Shown here: positions 42,612 to 51,710 of the stretch, piece after piece
How the letters are laid out: each line of letters starts with the position of its first letter
Position numbering within the stretch: position 1 is the first letter of the stretch
Source: Pseudovibrio sp. Tun.PSC04-5.I4
GTDB lineage: Bacteria; Pseudomonadota; Alphaproteobacteria; Rhizobiales; Stappiaceae
Reading direction: 5' to 3'
NCBI RefSeq assembly: GCF_900104145.1
Contig: NZ_FNLB01000006.1
Span: forward strand, 3,112,501-3,176,500
Length of the DNA: 64,000 nucleotides
The notes under the pieces: generated by a model
What the model was told of the DNA's origin: nothing
The model's database searches: none
What the model saw: only the letters and a program-made list of their open reading frames with translations
Position numbers and translations under genes: made by a program

Positions 42612-42640
42612 ACCTCGGCTCGCGCCGGGGTATTTTATTG
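42612..42640 (+). terminator. hairpin in the metZ leader (expression platform)
   Basis: ACCTCGGC (42612-42619) pairs with GCCGGGGT (42624-42631) around TCGC, followed by ATTTTATTG. It lies between the SAM-II aptamer and the metZ start, so it may be an intrinsic terminator acting with the aptamer. Confidence 0.75.
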
Positions 42641-42679
42641 AAGGGGCACACTGTAAGCCTCTTCTGGCAGGAATGAGCG

Positions 42680-43870
42680 ATGACAGACGCAAAGAACTGG
42701 AAGCCTGCAACACGGCTTGTTCATGGGGGCACTACACGCTCCAGCTTTGGTGAAACATCCGAAGCTCTTTTCCTTACGCAAGGGTATGTTTACGACAGCT
42801 CAGAGGCTGCGGAAGCGCGCTTTTTGGGCGATAATCCGGGGTACATCTATTCCCGGTATGCAAACCCGACTGTAGGGATGTTTGAAGAGCGAATGTGCCT
42901 TCTTGAAGGGGCGGAAGCTGCACGCGGTACTGCTTCTGGTATGGCGGCTGTTAATTCTGCGATCATGGCCTGCGTCAAGGCTGGCGACCATGTGATTGCG
43001 CCGAAAGCGCTGTTCGGTTCCTGTCGATACATCATCGAAAAATTGCTGCCACGCTATGGTGTGGAATCCACGCTGATTGACGGTACTGATATTGAACAAT
43101 GGAAAGCAGCTATTCGTCCAAACACGAGAGCGGCCTTCGTTGAAAGCCCGACCAACCCGACGCTTGAAGTGATCGATATTGCTGCTGTGGCAGATATTAT
43201 TCACGAAGCTGGTGGACGCCTTATAGTAGACAACGTGTTTGCGACGCCAATCTGGCAGAGCCCACTGGCTTTGGGTGCGGATGTGGTGATCTATTCTGCG
43301 ACTAAGCACATTGATGGGCAGGGACGTTGTCTGGGTGGTGTCGTGCTTTCTGACGAAAAGTGGATTGTGGAAGAGTTCCATGACCCGTTCAAGCACACAG
43401 GCCCGGCTATGAGCCCGTTTAATGCATGGGTTCTGCTCAAGGGTTTGGAAACGCTTTCTCTGCGTGTTGAACGTCAAACTTCAACAGCTGGCAAACTTGC
43501 AAATTTCCTTGCAGATCATTCTGCAGTGTCCCGTTTGGTTTATCCGGGCCGTGATGATCATCCGCAGGCTGATATTGTGAAGAAGCAGATGCAGGGTGGG
43601 TCTACTATGCTGGCGTTTGATCTTGCGGGCGGCAAAGAGGCTGCGTTCAAGTTCTCCAATGCGCTGGATATTGTTAGCCTTTCCAACAACCTTGGAGATG
43701 CGAAGAGTCTGATTACGCATCCGGCAACCACCACGCACCAGAGCGTGGCCGAAGATGCTCGCGTTGAGCTTGGCATCACAGACAAGACACTGCGTCTGTC
43801 TATCGGCCTGGAAGATCCTGAAGATCTGCTGGAAGACGTTTCACGAGCGCTGGATAGCTTAAAAGCTTAA
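42680..43870 (+). CDS. metZ: O-succinylhomoserine sulfhydrylase
   Basis: This 396-residue PLP enzyme makes homocysteine directly from an activated homoserine and sulfide. The PLP lysine is near residue 209 in YSATKHIDGQGRCLGG, and the SRYANPTV and ESPTNPT motifs of the Cys/Met metabolism family are present. The SAM-II riboswitch ties it to methionine supply. The acyl donor could be succinyl or acetyl and depends on the acyltransferase, here the metX gene at 52385. The GG-rich site before ATG is weak. Confidence 0.95.
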   Translation: MTDAKNWKPATRLVHGGTTRSSFGETSEALFLTQGYVYDSSEAAEARFLGDNPGYIYSRYANPTVGMFEERMCLLEGAEAARGTASGMAAVNSAIMACVKAGDHVIAPKALFGSCRYIIEKLLPRYGVESTLIDGTDIEQWKAAIRPNTRAAFVESPTNPTLEVIDIAAVADIIHEAGGRLIVDNVFATPIWQSPLALGADVVIYSATKHIDGQGRCLGGVVLSDEKWIVEEFHDPFKHTGPAMSPFNAWVLLKGLETLSLRVERQTSTAGKLANFLADHSAVSRLVYPGRDDHPQADIVKKQMQGGSTMLAFDLAGGKEAAFKFSNALDIVSLSNNLGDAKSLITHPATTTHQSVAEDARVELGITDKTLRLSIGLEDPEDLLEDVSRALDSLKA

Positions 43871-43940
43871 AGCTGCCTGCTTGCATAATATGTGTTTAGG
43901 AAGGGCGCCTTGTATGGTGCCCTTTTTGTTGGGTGGCTTA

Positions 43941-44372
43941 TTAGCCTGCGCCAACAGCCAGATCGCGGCGTGCGCCTGAGATGGTTACGATAAACCCGGC
44001 GATAACATCCAAAAACGTGATGGTCAGCAGAAGGAAGAAGAGCGGCGTCGCAGCTTCCTGCACCGATAGAAATTCGATGATGTAAGCAACAAGGATGATG
44101 AGGGATAAACTGTGATCGACCAGAGAGATTGCAGAGGTTCGTGTCGCTTTGATGATCTCAACAAATAGCAGCACCAATGATGCGCCAAGCAGGATTGTTG
44201 CTACATCCAGTGGAACGACCAGGCCGGATGGAAGAGGGATGCTGTAGATGACAGCAGCCCAAGGGGTGACATTGTATCCTTGATCCAAAACAGGTTCCAG
44301 CCCATCAAACCAGCGAAAGGCTACAGCATTGTAAACCAGAAGCGGAAAGAGCGTGAGCGGAATGGCCATCAT
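43941..44372 (-). CDS. hypothetical four-helix membrane protein
   Basis: This 143-residue protein has about four hydrophobic helices: residues 3-18, 38-70, 80-100 and 110-130. The sequence PLPSGLVVPLDVATILLGASL is the most distinctive part. It resembles conserved inner-membrane proteins of Hyphomicrobiales with no known function. GAGGCAA lies about 9 bp before the ATG pair. It is convergent with metZ with a 70-bp gap. Confidence 0.7.
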   Translation of the reverse strand: MMAIPLTLFPLLVYNAVAFRWFDGLEPVLDQGYNVTPWAAVIYSIPLPSGLVVPLDVATILLGASLVLLFVEIIKATRTSAISLVDHSLSLIILVAYIIEFLSVQEAATPLFFLLLTITFLDVIAGFIVTISGARRDLAVGAG

Positions 44373-44457
44373 TTTAGATTTGCCTCAGTTGCTAAGAAAA
44401 TAAGGTTAAAAGATCAATGACGCTAAGTTAACATAGGTCAACCAGTAATTGCGATGC

Positions 44458-45675
44458 TTAGTTTTCTAGGCCTGAGGAGTGCAGTATTTGCAAATTTTCA
44501 CATCCCGCAAGGAGGGTTGCACGCTCAAGTTCTGATGTGATGCGTTTAATGCGGCCTTTGCCCAACTGAATGCCCGGTTCTGGCCAAAAGCCTTTCACGA
44601 CTAGTGCGTTGCTTGCTTTTTCGCGTTTCATATCAATACGCCCGATTAATTTGTCCCCTTCCATAACTGGGAAGACGTAATAGCCATATTGTCGCTTGGC
44701 TTCAGGCACGAAAATCTCGATGCGATAATTGAAATCAAACAGAAATTCAGCGCGTTTACGGTCGCGCAGGGCAGGATCAAACGGACTGAGCACGCGAACC
44801 CGCTGGATTGGATCGTCTAAAGCGGAGAGCTCATCTTCGATATGAGGGCGAGCAAAACAGAGTTTTGGTTTGGTGCCCTTGGCTGCTTCAATCTCAACCT
44901 TGATGATCTCATCACGCTTAAATGCCTGCTCACACCAACTCCGCGCATCTGCAAGGCTGATTTTATCCCAATAGGCTGCAATTTCATTAGGTGTTGCGAA
45001 GCCCAAGCGATCCAGTGCTGAATTGCAAGCCCAATCGATGGTTTCTTCTGGTGCTAGTTTCGTATCGCGATGCGGGTTGGGAATAACGCGCTCCGTGAGA
45101 TCATAGAGTTTTTGGAAGTTCTGCCGATGTGAGACTGAGATTTTACCCGTCCGCCAGAGGTATTCCAGAGCGGTTTTTGATGGATTCCACTCCCACCATC
45201 CACCTTTACTGCGCTTTTCATCCTTACCTACGTCTGAGGTGCCTGCAGGGCCATTCTCTTCAATGTGCTTCAGAATATTGTTTAGCTTGGCTTGATAGTC
45301 AGGGCTGTGCCAAACTTTCCATCTGGTATGCAAGCTTTCCGAACTTTGTTTGAAGCGGTAATGCCAATGAGGGAAAAATTCCGTTGGGATTATGGACGCG
45401 TCGTGCGTCCAATGTTCAAACAAACTGCGATCATTCTCCAGCAGTTGAGCAAGATGTTTGGGGCGATAACTTTGACGGCGAGACCACAGGATCATGTGGT
45501 GCGCCCGTTCCACTGTGTTGATGCTATCCACCTGCACAAAGCCAATGCGCTTGATCAGGTTGAGGAGATCCTCGCCTTTTGAGGAACCCGTTGGTGCCTC
45601 CAAAAGGGCGTGCTTATGCAAGAATAAGCGGCGCGCAGAGCTGTTATCGAGTTTCAGGAATGTCTGCGCGTCCAT
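44458..45675 (-). CDS. YcaQ/AlkZ-like winged-helix DNA glycosylase
   Basis: The 405-residue protein belongs to the HTH_42 family of AlkZ and YcaQ, which unhook interstrand crosslinks or remove bulky alkyl lesions. The catalytic QxQ/QxD motif appears as FVQVDSINTV near residue 47. The winged-helix repeats and the C-terminal beta domain with ERATLLAGCENLQILHSSG follow. The aspartate variant places it nearer YcaQ than Streptomyces AlkZ. It stands alone, and no drug cluster is nearby. Confidence 0.88.
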   Translation of the reverse strand: MDAQTFLKLDNSSARRLFLHKHALLEAPTGSSKGEDLLNLIKRIGFVQVDSINTVERAHHMILWSRRQSYRPKHLAQLLENDRSLFEHWTHDASIIPTEFFPHWHYRFKQSSESLHTRWKVWHSPDYQAKLNNILKHIEENGPAGTSDVGKDEKRSKGGWWEWNPSKTALEYLWRTGKISVSHRQNFQKLYDLTERVIPNPHRDTKLAPEETIDWACNSALDRLGFATPNEIAAYWDKISLADARSWCEQAFKRDEIIKVEIEAAKGTKPKLCFARPHIEDELSALDDPIQRVRVLSPFDPALRDRKRAEFLFDFNYRIEIFVPEAKRQYGYYVFPVMEGDKLIGRIDMKREKASNALVVKGFWPEPGIQLGKGRIKRITSELERATLLAGCENLQILHSSGLEN

Positions 45676-46176
45676 AGATGCTAAACCTCAGGTGGATGTT
45701 CAAATTATGCCTAGAGGCTAGGAGAGGGGACGTCACTCCGCAAGCAATTATACCAAGAAAAGTGTGGGTTTGTTCTTTTTATGTTCTGTGCTCTAAGGTC
45801 GTGAGGGGAGAAGCTGCTTTACTTATGAACTTTGCCTCTGACGGGAATCTCCCTCGTCTGACTGCACAGGCGACCTGATGTAATTGCTATTTAGGAGAGG
45901 AGGTTTTCTGGAGTTCTTTTGGGAGAGAATTTAGCAGGTGGCACGATCTGAAGTATTTGATTTCTAAATGGTGCATTTTGTATGACTGACACAAGGGTTC
46001 AAAAAGAAGTCGCAAATTGGTTCACGGCTGAGTTTCTTCCTGTTGAATTGGGCGAGGCGTTTTTTGAAGCAAAGGGATGTTTATGCTGGGGCGGAGAATG
46101 AAAATTTTATGCACTAAATGTTTCTAGGGAAAGTAGAACCGTTGCTTCAAAAGAAGTAACGGCGGCTTAGGCAATC
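45676..46176. other. intergenic region with no clear gene
   Basis: This 500-bp stretch has AT-rich patches and a 39-codon frame (45982-46101, starting MTDTRVQKEVANWFTAEF) with no clear ribosome site. I do not support it as a gene. It may be the remains of a larger coding region. Confidence 0.5.
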
Positions 46177-46206
46177 AAAACCCGCAGTGTTTCTACCGCG
46201 GGCTTG
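46177..46206 (-). terminator. terminator of the hexose-6-phosphate mutarotase gene
   Basis: CCCGC (46181-46185) pairs with GCGGG (46198-46202), with an AGTGTTTCTAC loop. The minus strand runs into TTTTGATTGC. It is near-identical to the hairpin after argG at 47266. Confidence 0.85.
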
Positions 46207-46224
46207 TTGAGAATGTCGGATAGT

Positions 46225-47109
46225 TCAGCTCCAACCGATGGCCATACTTGCTGTGTAAGTTGCTGATGGCTTGAGCGTAATTGCAGTATCCATTGCATCT
46301 ACACGTTCAACGCAGACAAAATTAGCCTCTGCCCCTGCACCAATGTCAGCGACCTTTGCCGCGGCTTCTCCGGGATTCCAGACCATGCAGGATTTCTGGT
46401 CACCTGAGATTGAGATCTGTCCCATTGGGCTGTTGAGGAAGAGGTGCTCTGGAATGCCAGAAAAGAAACGAGTTGTGGCCCCTTCCAACTCAAGGGGGCC
46501 TTCTACATTTATCAAGCTGTCGTCGTTCATGCGGTCGATACCGTGGCAACCCTCTAAACCTTCAATGCTGACTTTGTTGGTATCGCCAATATTGAAGTAA
46601 GTATGGAATGCAAACTCTAGGCGCTGGGTGTTATTACTTTTATTCTGGAATGACAGTTTCATCGTCAGCTGTGTGCCAGCCGTGATTTCCAGTTGGCTCG
46701 CAAAGGCTACCGGCCAAACCTCGTGACTTTTTGGGCTATCGGCTAAGACCAGCACTATTTTTGTTGCGCCATCTTCGGTCTGCTTTACGCTTGCAACAGC
46801 CCAATCTACGACGCGCGCAAAACCATGCATCGGCTGGTTTTCAGCTATGCCGGGGCCAAACCATGGCAAACAAAGTGGTATACCGCCGCGGATAGGGGTA
46901 CCTGCAGTAAGCTCGCTTTTGGGTGACATCCATAGCAAGTCTGGCTTGCCTTTTGGAATGAATGACATGACATGAGCACCGTTTAGAGCAATCATCGTCT
47001 TGGAGTGCGCGTTTTCGATGAGGATAGCTTCTCGAGTCTCTCCTGACTTGAGCTGGACAAAGGAGACGCCGTTAACGCTGGTGGTTTGTATGGTGGATGT
47101 GCTTGACAT
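46225..47109 (-). CDS. D-hexose-6-phosphate mutarotase
   Basis: The 294-residue YeaD-type epimerase interconverts the alpha and beta anomers of glucose-6-phosphate or similar sugars. The signature PIRGGIPLCLPWFGPG and MHGFAR are present near residues 75-100, and CMVWNPG plus FVCVERVDA mark the C-terminal part. It lies alone, without sugar uptake genes. The paired near-identical terminators after it and after argG point to local duplication of intergenic DNA. Confidence 0.92.
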   Translation of the reverse strand: MSSTSTIQTTSVNGVSFVQLKSGETREAILIENAHSKTMIALNGAHVMSFIPKGKPDLLWMSPKSELTAGTPIRGGIPLCLPWFGPGIAENQPMHGFARVVDWAVASVKQTEDGATKIVLVLADSPKSHEVWPVAFASQLEITAGTQLTMKLSFQNKSNNTQRLEFAFHTYFNIGDTNKVSIEGLEGCHGIDRMNDDSLINVEGPLELEGATTRFFSGIPEHLFLNSPMGQISISGDQKSCMVWNPGEAAAKVADIGAGAEANFVCVERVDAMDTAITLKPSATYTASMAIGWS

Positions 47110-47265
47110 TATGCTGCCTATCCGTGGCCTTGTAAGGAGGACGCCGTCAACTTAACGCCCAGCTGAAGGGGTGTGAAGGTTGGTGACACACTCCTTGGTA
47201 TGGCAGCGGTGGTGTAGCGCAGCAAGTATAGATGCGGGTATTAAGTAGTCGGCATTATGCACCAT

Positions 47266-47300
47266 AACAAAACCCGCAGTGTTTCCACCGCGGGTTTGTG
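47266..47300 (-). terminator. terminator of argG
   Basis: AAACCCGC (47270-47277) pairs with GCGGGTTT (47290-47297), with GTG/CAC pairing inside, and the minus strand continues into TTGTTATGG. It lies about 35 bp past the argG stop and closely copies the hairpin at 46177. Confidence 0.88.
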
Positions 47301-47331
47301 ATTGTTAGCAAAGCTAAGAACTCTCCGGCCT

Positions 47332-48576
47332 TTAGGCGTTTGTGAGTTCGTTTGCTTTGATCATTTTGTTGCGCTTTGCTAGCGTCCGCAAGCGCAGGGC
47401 ATTGAGGCGGATGAAGCCAGCAGCGTCTTTCTGGTCGTAGGCGCCGTGGTCATCTTCAAAGGTCACTAGCTCTTCTGAGTAGAGAGAGTAAGGAGACGCA
47501 CGACCAACAACGATCACGTTGCCTTTGTAGAGCTTGAGTTTAACGGTACCTGCCACAAGTTCCTGAGACTTATCGATCATTGCCTGCAGCATCTCACGTT
47601 CTGGAGAGAACCAGAAACCGTTGTAGATGAGTTTTGCATAGCGAGGCATCAACTCGTCTTTGAGGTGCGCGGCGTCGCGGTCCAGAGTGATGGATTCCAT
47701 CGTGCGGTGTGCTGTCAGGAGGATAGTTCCGCCTGGGGTCTCGTAAATACCGCGGGATTTCATGCCAACGAAGCGGTTTTCAACCAGATCGAGGCGACCA
47801 ATGCCATTGTCGCGACCATAGTCGTTCAGCTTGGCAAACAGAGTTGCCGGAGACATGTGCACGCCGTTGATGGAGCATGCATCGCCTTTTTCAAAGCCAA
47901 TTTCGATCTCAGTTGCTTCGTCAGGTGCATCCATCGGGCTGACGGTCCGCTGGAAGACGTATTCCGGAGCTTCCTCATTCGGATCTTCCAGGACTTTACC
48001 TTCGGAAGACGAATGCAGCATGTTTGCATCTACGGAGAACGGTGCTTCGCCGCGCTTGTCCTTTGGTACCGGAATCTGGTGCTGTTCAGCAAACTCGATC
48101 AGGTCGGTACGGGATTTTAGCGTCCAGTCGCGCCAAGGTGCGATCACCTTGATGTCTGGGTTCAGGGCGTAGCATGCCAGCTCGAAACGAACCTGATCGT
48201 TGCCTTTGCCGGTAGCCCCATGCGCAACAGCATCAGCTCCAGTTTCCTCTGCAATCTCGATGAGACGCTTGGAAATGAGCGGGCGTGCGATGGATGTGCC
48301 GAGAAGGTAAACGCCTTCGTAAACTGCGTTAGCCCGGAACATTGGGAACACGTAGTCCCGAATGAATTCCTCTCGGAGATCATCAATGTGGATTTCTCGA
48401 ATGCCAAGCAGTTCAGCTTTTCGTCGGGCTGGTTCCAACTCTTCACCCTGACCTAAGTCAGCGGTAAAAGTTACAACTTCGCAGCCGTATTCGGTCTGCA
48501 ACCACTTGAGAATAATCGAGGTGTCGAGCCCGCCAGAATAGGCTAGCACAACCTTTTTGATGTCGCCTTGGGCCAT
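47332..48576 (-). CDS. argG: argininosuccinate synthase
   Basis: ArgG joins citrulline and aspartate, with ATP, in arginine synthesis. The 414-residue protein has the PP-loop VLAYSGGLDTSI at 10-21, ATGKGNDQVRFE near 115, and the C-terminal SPYSLYSEELVTFEDD. The alphaproteobacterial long form is intact. Its own terminator and a 480-bp upstream gap show it is transcribed alone. Confidence 0.97.
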   Translation of the reverse strand: MAQGDIKKVVLAYSGGLDTSIILKWLQTEYGCEVVTFTADLGQGEELEPARRKAELLGIREIHIDDLREEFIRDYVFPMFRANAVYEGVYLLGTSIARPLISKRLIEIAEETGADAVAHGATGKGNDQVRFELACYALNPDIKVIAPWRDWTLKSRTDLIEFAEQHQIPVPKDKRGEAPFSVDANMLHSSSEGKVLEDPNEEAPEYVFQRTVSPMDAPDEATEIEIGFEKGDACSINGVHMSPATLFAKLNDYGRDNGIGRLDLVENRFVGMKSRGIYETPGGTILLTAHRTMESITLDRDAAHLKDELMPRYAKLIYNGFWFSPEREMLQAMIDKSQELVAGTVKLKLYKGNVIVVGRASPYSLYSEELVTFEDDHGAYDQKDAAGFIRLNALRLRTLAKRNKMIKANELTNA

Positions 48577-49060
48577 AGATTAATATCCAAATAGTGTGTC
48601 CTGGCGCGTATAGCGCCTACGGGGCGCAATTTACCGAGCGCAGCCAGCAACGCAAGTAGCTATTGGTCATTGAATGCGAATATTTTAAGCGTCGAAGTAC
48701 TCAGTCTTTATACGTTGGTCATATTAGTCGGAGCGGGAAAATTTACACGGTGGTTTGTATTTCAGATAAGCATTTGAAATTATTGAGATATCAGTGGTTG
48801 AGTGGGTCGCTTGATGGGTTGTTGTACGAGTAAAGGGGCCGTTGAGCCTCAACAAAACTGTATGATCTCTCAATAATTTAAACGAGAGAACATAGATGTT
48901 ATTGACCGAAATTGGCCGGTTTTTCTCAGGGTCTCTGCACCATCCACTGTATATACGAAGGTTTCCCTCAGGTGAGTGCGTGTATTTTTAATGGTGTCCG
49001 GTGTTTTGATTTTTGATCAAGGTTCTGGACGTTAACTGAGTCGAATCCAGTTAGTTTGAT
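48577..49060. other. intergenic region upstream of argG
   Basis: This 480-bp gap must contain the argG promoter. A perfect 13-bp inverted repeat GTTGAG-C-CTCAAC lies at 48841-48853. A 31-codon frame at 48896-48991 on the plus strand (MLLTEIGRFFSGSLHH...) has a GAGAG site before it, but no family is seen. I do not claim a gene. Confidence 0.5.
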
Positions 49061-49504
49061 TTATGGTTCCCAGTTTTCAGGAGCTAACTCAAATCCTTCA
49101 AACAGAAAACCAGGAGCGACCGTGCAACCCACAAGTGTCCATTCGCCAAGGCTCTGAGCAGACTGCCAAGCTTGACGTGGGACGATTCCTTGCGGGCGTT
49201 CGCCCTTCATAATGTCCATGCCCAGAGTGAGGTCTGTTCGGCCTTCTGCTTCTGAACTGATGGAGAGGAGGAGAGGTGCGCCACCGTAATAGTGCCACGT
49301 CTCGATGGCATCAATTTTGTGCCAATGAGATTTCTGGCCTTTCTTCAAAAGATAGTAGATTGCAGTTGAATACCCACGTCCAACAGGACCTTCGGTATCT
49401 CGAAAAGTCTCGGCGTAATAACCCCCTTCGGGGTGCTCTATCATTTTAAGCGCAGTGATAATGTCTTCAGCTGAAGTCGTGGCGGTCAGTTGATCTGACT
49501 TCAT
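49061..49504 (-). CDS. DUF985 cupin-like protein
   Basis: This 147-residue cupin of the DUF985 family has the typical HPEGGYYAETFRD start, SHWHKIDAIETWHYYGG (metal-binding His pair region) and GCTVAPGFLFEGFELAP ending. Function is unknown. Its ATG overlaps the stop of gloB by one base, so it is very likely in the same operon. Confidence 0.9.
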   Translation of the reverse strand: MKSDQLTATTSAEDIITALKMIEHPEGGYYAETFRDTEGPVGRGYSTAIYYLLKKGQKSHWHKIDAIETWHYYGGAPLLLSISSEAEGRTDLTLGMDIMKGERPQGIVPRQAWQSAQSLGEWTLVGCTVAPGFLFEGFELAPENWEP

Positions 49505-50277
49505 CAGAAAATATCCTTGCGACGTCGGATTTCAGCAAAGATATCCGCTGGATCGGCGTCGACCATATTCAGGGTTTTCTGTATTTCAGCATCTCTAACG
49601 CGCAAAAATGGGTTGGTAGATAGCTCAGCTGCCATTGAAGTTGGCAGGGTTGGTCGTCCTACTTCTCTCAGAGCTTCAATGCGTTTTGTACGCTCCTGAA
49701 GAGCCTGATTGTTTGGATCGATAGTGAGTGCAAATTTGGCGTTAGCCAATGTGTACTCATGGCCGCAATAGATGGTGGTTTCTGGTGGCAAGGTGTTTGC
49801 CAGGTGGCTGAGGGATGCCCACATCATTTCGGCATCACCTTCAAACACTCGGCCACAGCCCAACGCGAAAAGCGTATCTCCGGTATGAGCTATACCTGCT
49901 TCCTGGAACCACCACGAGATATGATCCAATGTGTGACCGGGAGTGCCGATTGCCTTTACAGCGATTGGACCAACGAGGATGTCATCACCGTCTTCGACAA
50001 ATTTGTTGAGGCCGGTAAGGTGCTGGCGGGCTCTTTCCGGGCCTGTCACCTTTGCGCCGGTTTTTTCGGAAAGCTCAGTAAGACCGCCGACGTGATCCCA
50101 ATGATGATGGGTTATCAAAATGTCGGTGAGTTTCCAGCCAGTTTCCTTCAAGACTTCAAGGTAAGGCGCTGCTTCCGGTACATCTATTGCTACAGTGCTT
50201 CCGCTTTCAGGGTGGTGAATGAGAACGCCGAAATTATCTTTCAGACAACTAAACTGCCGTACTTCAACTTCAATCAT
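49504..50277 (-). CDS. gloB: hydroxyacylglutathione hydrolase (glyoxalase II)
   Basis: The 257-residue metallo-beta-lactamase-fold enzyme hydrolyses S-lactoylglutathione, the second step of methylglyoxal detoxification. The metal motif THHHWDHVGG gives His57, His59, Asp61 and His62; GTPGHTLDHISWW and YCGHEYTLAN complete the site. GGGAG lies 8 bp before the ATG at 50277; an in-frame ATG at 50295 is less likely. It shares its stop with the DUF985 start, and is divergent from a methyltransferase gene. Confidence 0.95.
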   Translation of the reverse strand: MIEVEVRQFSCLKDNFGVLIHHPESGSTVAIDVPEAAPYLEVLKETGWKLTDILITHHHWDHVGGLTELSEKTGAKVTGPERARQHLTGLNKFVEDGDDILVGPIAVKAIGTPGHTLDHISWWFQEAGIAHTGDTLFALGCGRVFEGDAEMMWASLSHLANTLPPETTIYCGHEYTLANAKFALTIDPNNQALQERTKRIEALREVGRPTLPTSMAAELSTNPFLRVRDAEIQKTLNMVDADPADIFAEIRRRKDIF

Positions 50278-50461
50278 CAGCGCGCTCCCAGACATGCAAC
50301 AAAATCACAGGGGGATCATGGGTGGACACGCTGGTAAATTCAACAGCAAATTGACAAAACTCTGGGTGTGGTTGATTTATGATTGCAAATCATTTGGAAG
50401 AAGCGTTGCGTCGCAGCCTTAGGCACCCCATGATAATTAAAGGCAAGACGCGGAGAGCCAG

Positions 50462-51223
50462 TTGTATCTTGATGTTACTCATTTGAAAGAGTTCTACGAT
50501 CTGCCGCTCGGGCGTATGCTCCGAGTGCTGGTTGGGAGCCGCGTAAAAATGCTCTGGCCGGAAATGCGTGGGCAGAGTTTGCTCGGCATTGGGTATGCTG
50601 CGCCGTATCTTCGGCCCTACTTAAAGAAGACCAATCGCGTATTTGCCGGTATGCCTGCTGCACAAGGGGTGGTGAAATGGCCTCGTGAGGTGGAAACCCC
50701 GAACAAAGCATTTCTCATGGAAGCCGGACAATTGCCGCTTCCAGATTCCTGCATTGACCGAATTTTGCTGGTGCATGCATTGGAAATGGCTGGTGAACCG
50801 GGTGCAATGTTGGAGGAAGTTTATCGGGTTTTGGCCCCCGGCGGGCGCGTTATGGTCATCGTACCGAACAGGCGCGGTGCATGGGCGCGGTCTGAGGTTT
50901 CGCCGTTTGGATACGGTCGGCCCTATTCACGACCGCAGCTGGATAACTTTCTGAACAATCACCATTTATCCGTGATCTCTCGCGAAGAGGCGCTGTTTGT
51001 CCCACCGACAAACTCAAAACTGGTGTTGAAGAATGCACGCAGTTTTGAGCGTCTTGGGGCTGTTGCCTGGTCTGCTTTTGCAGGGGTGCTTGTGACCGAA
51101 GCTGAGAAGCAGATTTACCGTGGCATTCCACAGCGTGCAAGCAAGGTGGCGCGTGTTTTACGTCCGGTTTTTTTGCCTGATGGAAAACCGGCTGGTGCTC
51201 AGGTGCGTACTAACCACGAATAA
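50462..51223 (+). CDS. SAM-dependent methyltransferase, class I
   Basis: The 253-residue protein has a Methyltransf_11-type fold: SLLGIGYAAPYL is a degenerate motif I, LPLPDSCIDRILLVHALE corresponds to the DALP region, and VYRVLAPGGRVMVIVPNRRG is typical. The start is a TTG preceded by GGAGAG. It lies head-to-head with gloB, an arrangement I recall in other Hyphomicrobiales. The substrate is unknown. Its end overlaps the convergent membrane protein gene by 14 bp. Confidence 0.85.
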   Translation: MYLDVTHLKEFYDLPLGRMLRVLVGSRVKMLWPEMRGQSLLGIGYAAPYLRPYLKKTNRVFAGMPAAQGVVKWPREVETPNKAFLMEAGQLPLPDSCIDRILLVHALEMAGEPGAMLEEVYRVLAPGGRVMVIVPNRRGAWARSEVSPFGYGRPYSRPQLDNFLNNHHLSVISREEALFVPPTNSKLVLKNARSFERLGAVAWSAFAGVLVTEAEKQIYRGIPQRASKVARVLRPVFLPDGKPAGAQVRTNHE

Positions 51224-51674
51224 TGCAGAGGGCTCTGCCCAAAAATGTACCTGAGGTTGCCCCAATAACTGACGCGAATGCAATCAGGAATACCGGATTC
51301 GTGTAAAGATCTGGGTTCACTGCATTTATCGCTTTACTCGCATAATTTATTACGAATTGGGTCATGAGAATGCAAAGAGTAAACCATTCGCCTGCAAGTG
51401 TGACCTGATCTCCATCTCGCGCCAACACCCAGCGTTTTTGCAAATGATAAGCTGCTCCAGCTAAGAGCGCGTATACCAAAAAGAATGCGGACCAGCTGAG
51501 AGACGGGTTTGGTAGGGTAATGATGCCGTTGATGGTTATGAGGCCTAAAAAGGGCAGGAAATAGGCGGTTTTAACTGAGGTTTGCCGTTGTTTTGAAGAT
51601 TTTATGCCCAAAAAAATCAACAGGGCAAGCAAGGGCCATACCCACAAAGGGGCACCGGTAATGAGTTGTAGCAT
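51210..51674 (-). CDS. DUF6622-like membrane protein
   Basis: This 154-residue protein has four to five helices, beginning PLWVWPLLALLIFLGIKSSKQR, which matches the pattern of small DUF6622-type membrane proteins as I recall them. Function is unknown. The 3' end overlaps the methyltransferase gene. It follows metW on the same strand with a 36-bp gap. Confidence 0.7.
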   Translation of the reverse strand: MLQLITGAPLWVWPLLALLIFLGIKSSKQRQTSVKTAYFLPFLGLITINGIITLPNPSLSWSAFFLVYALLAGAAYHLQKRWVLARDGDQVTLAGEWFTLCILMTQFVINYASKAINAVNPDLYTNPVFLIAFASVIGATSGTFLGRALCIIRG

Positions 51675-51710
51675 CTAAGGTTCCTAAAAATATATGTGTC
51701 GATAAATTAA

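Noticed and set aside
45982..46101. 39-codon frame MTDTRVQKEVANWF...
   Set aside because: No ribosome site, no neighbours and no recognised family. Kept only as a note in the intergenic region.
48896..48991. 31-codon frame after a GAGAG site upstream of argG
   Set aside because: Too short to support from sequence alone, and divergent from argG so it is not an arginine leader peptide.
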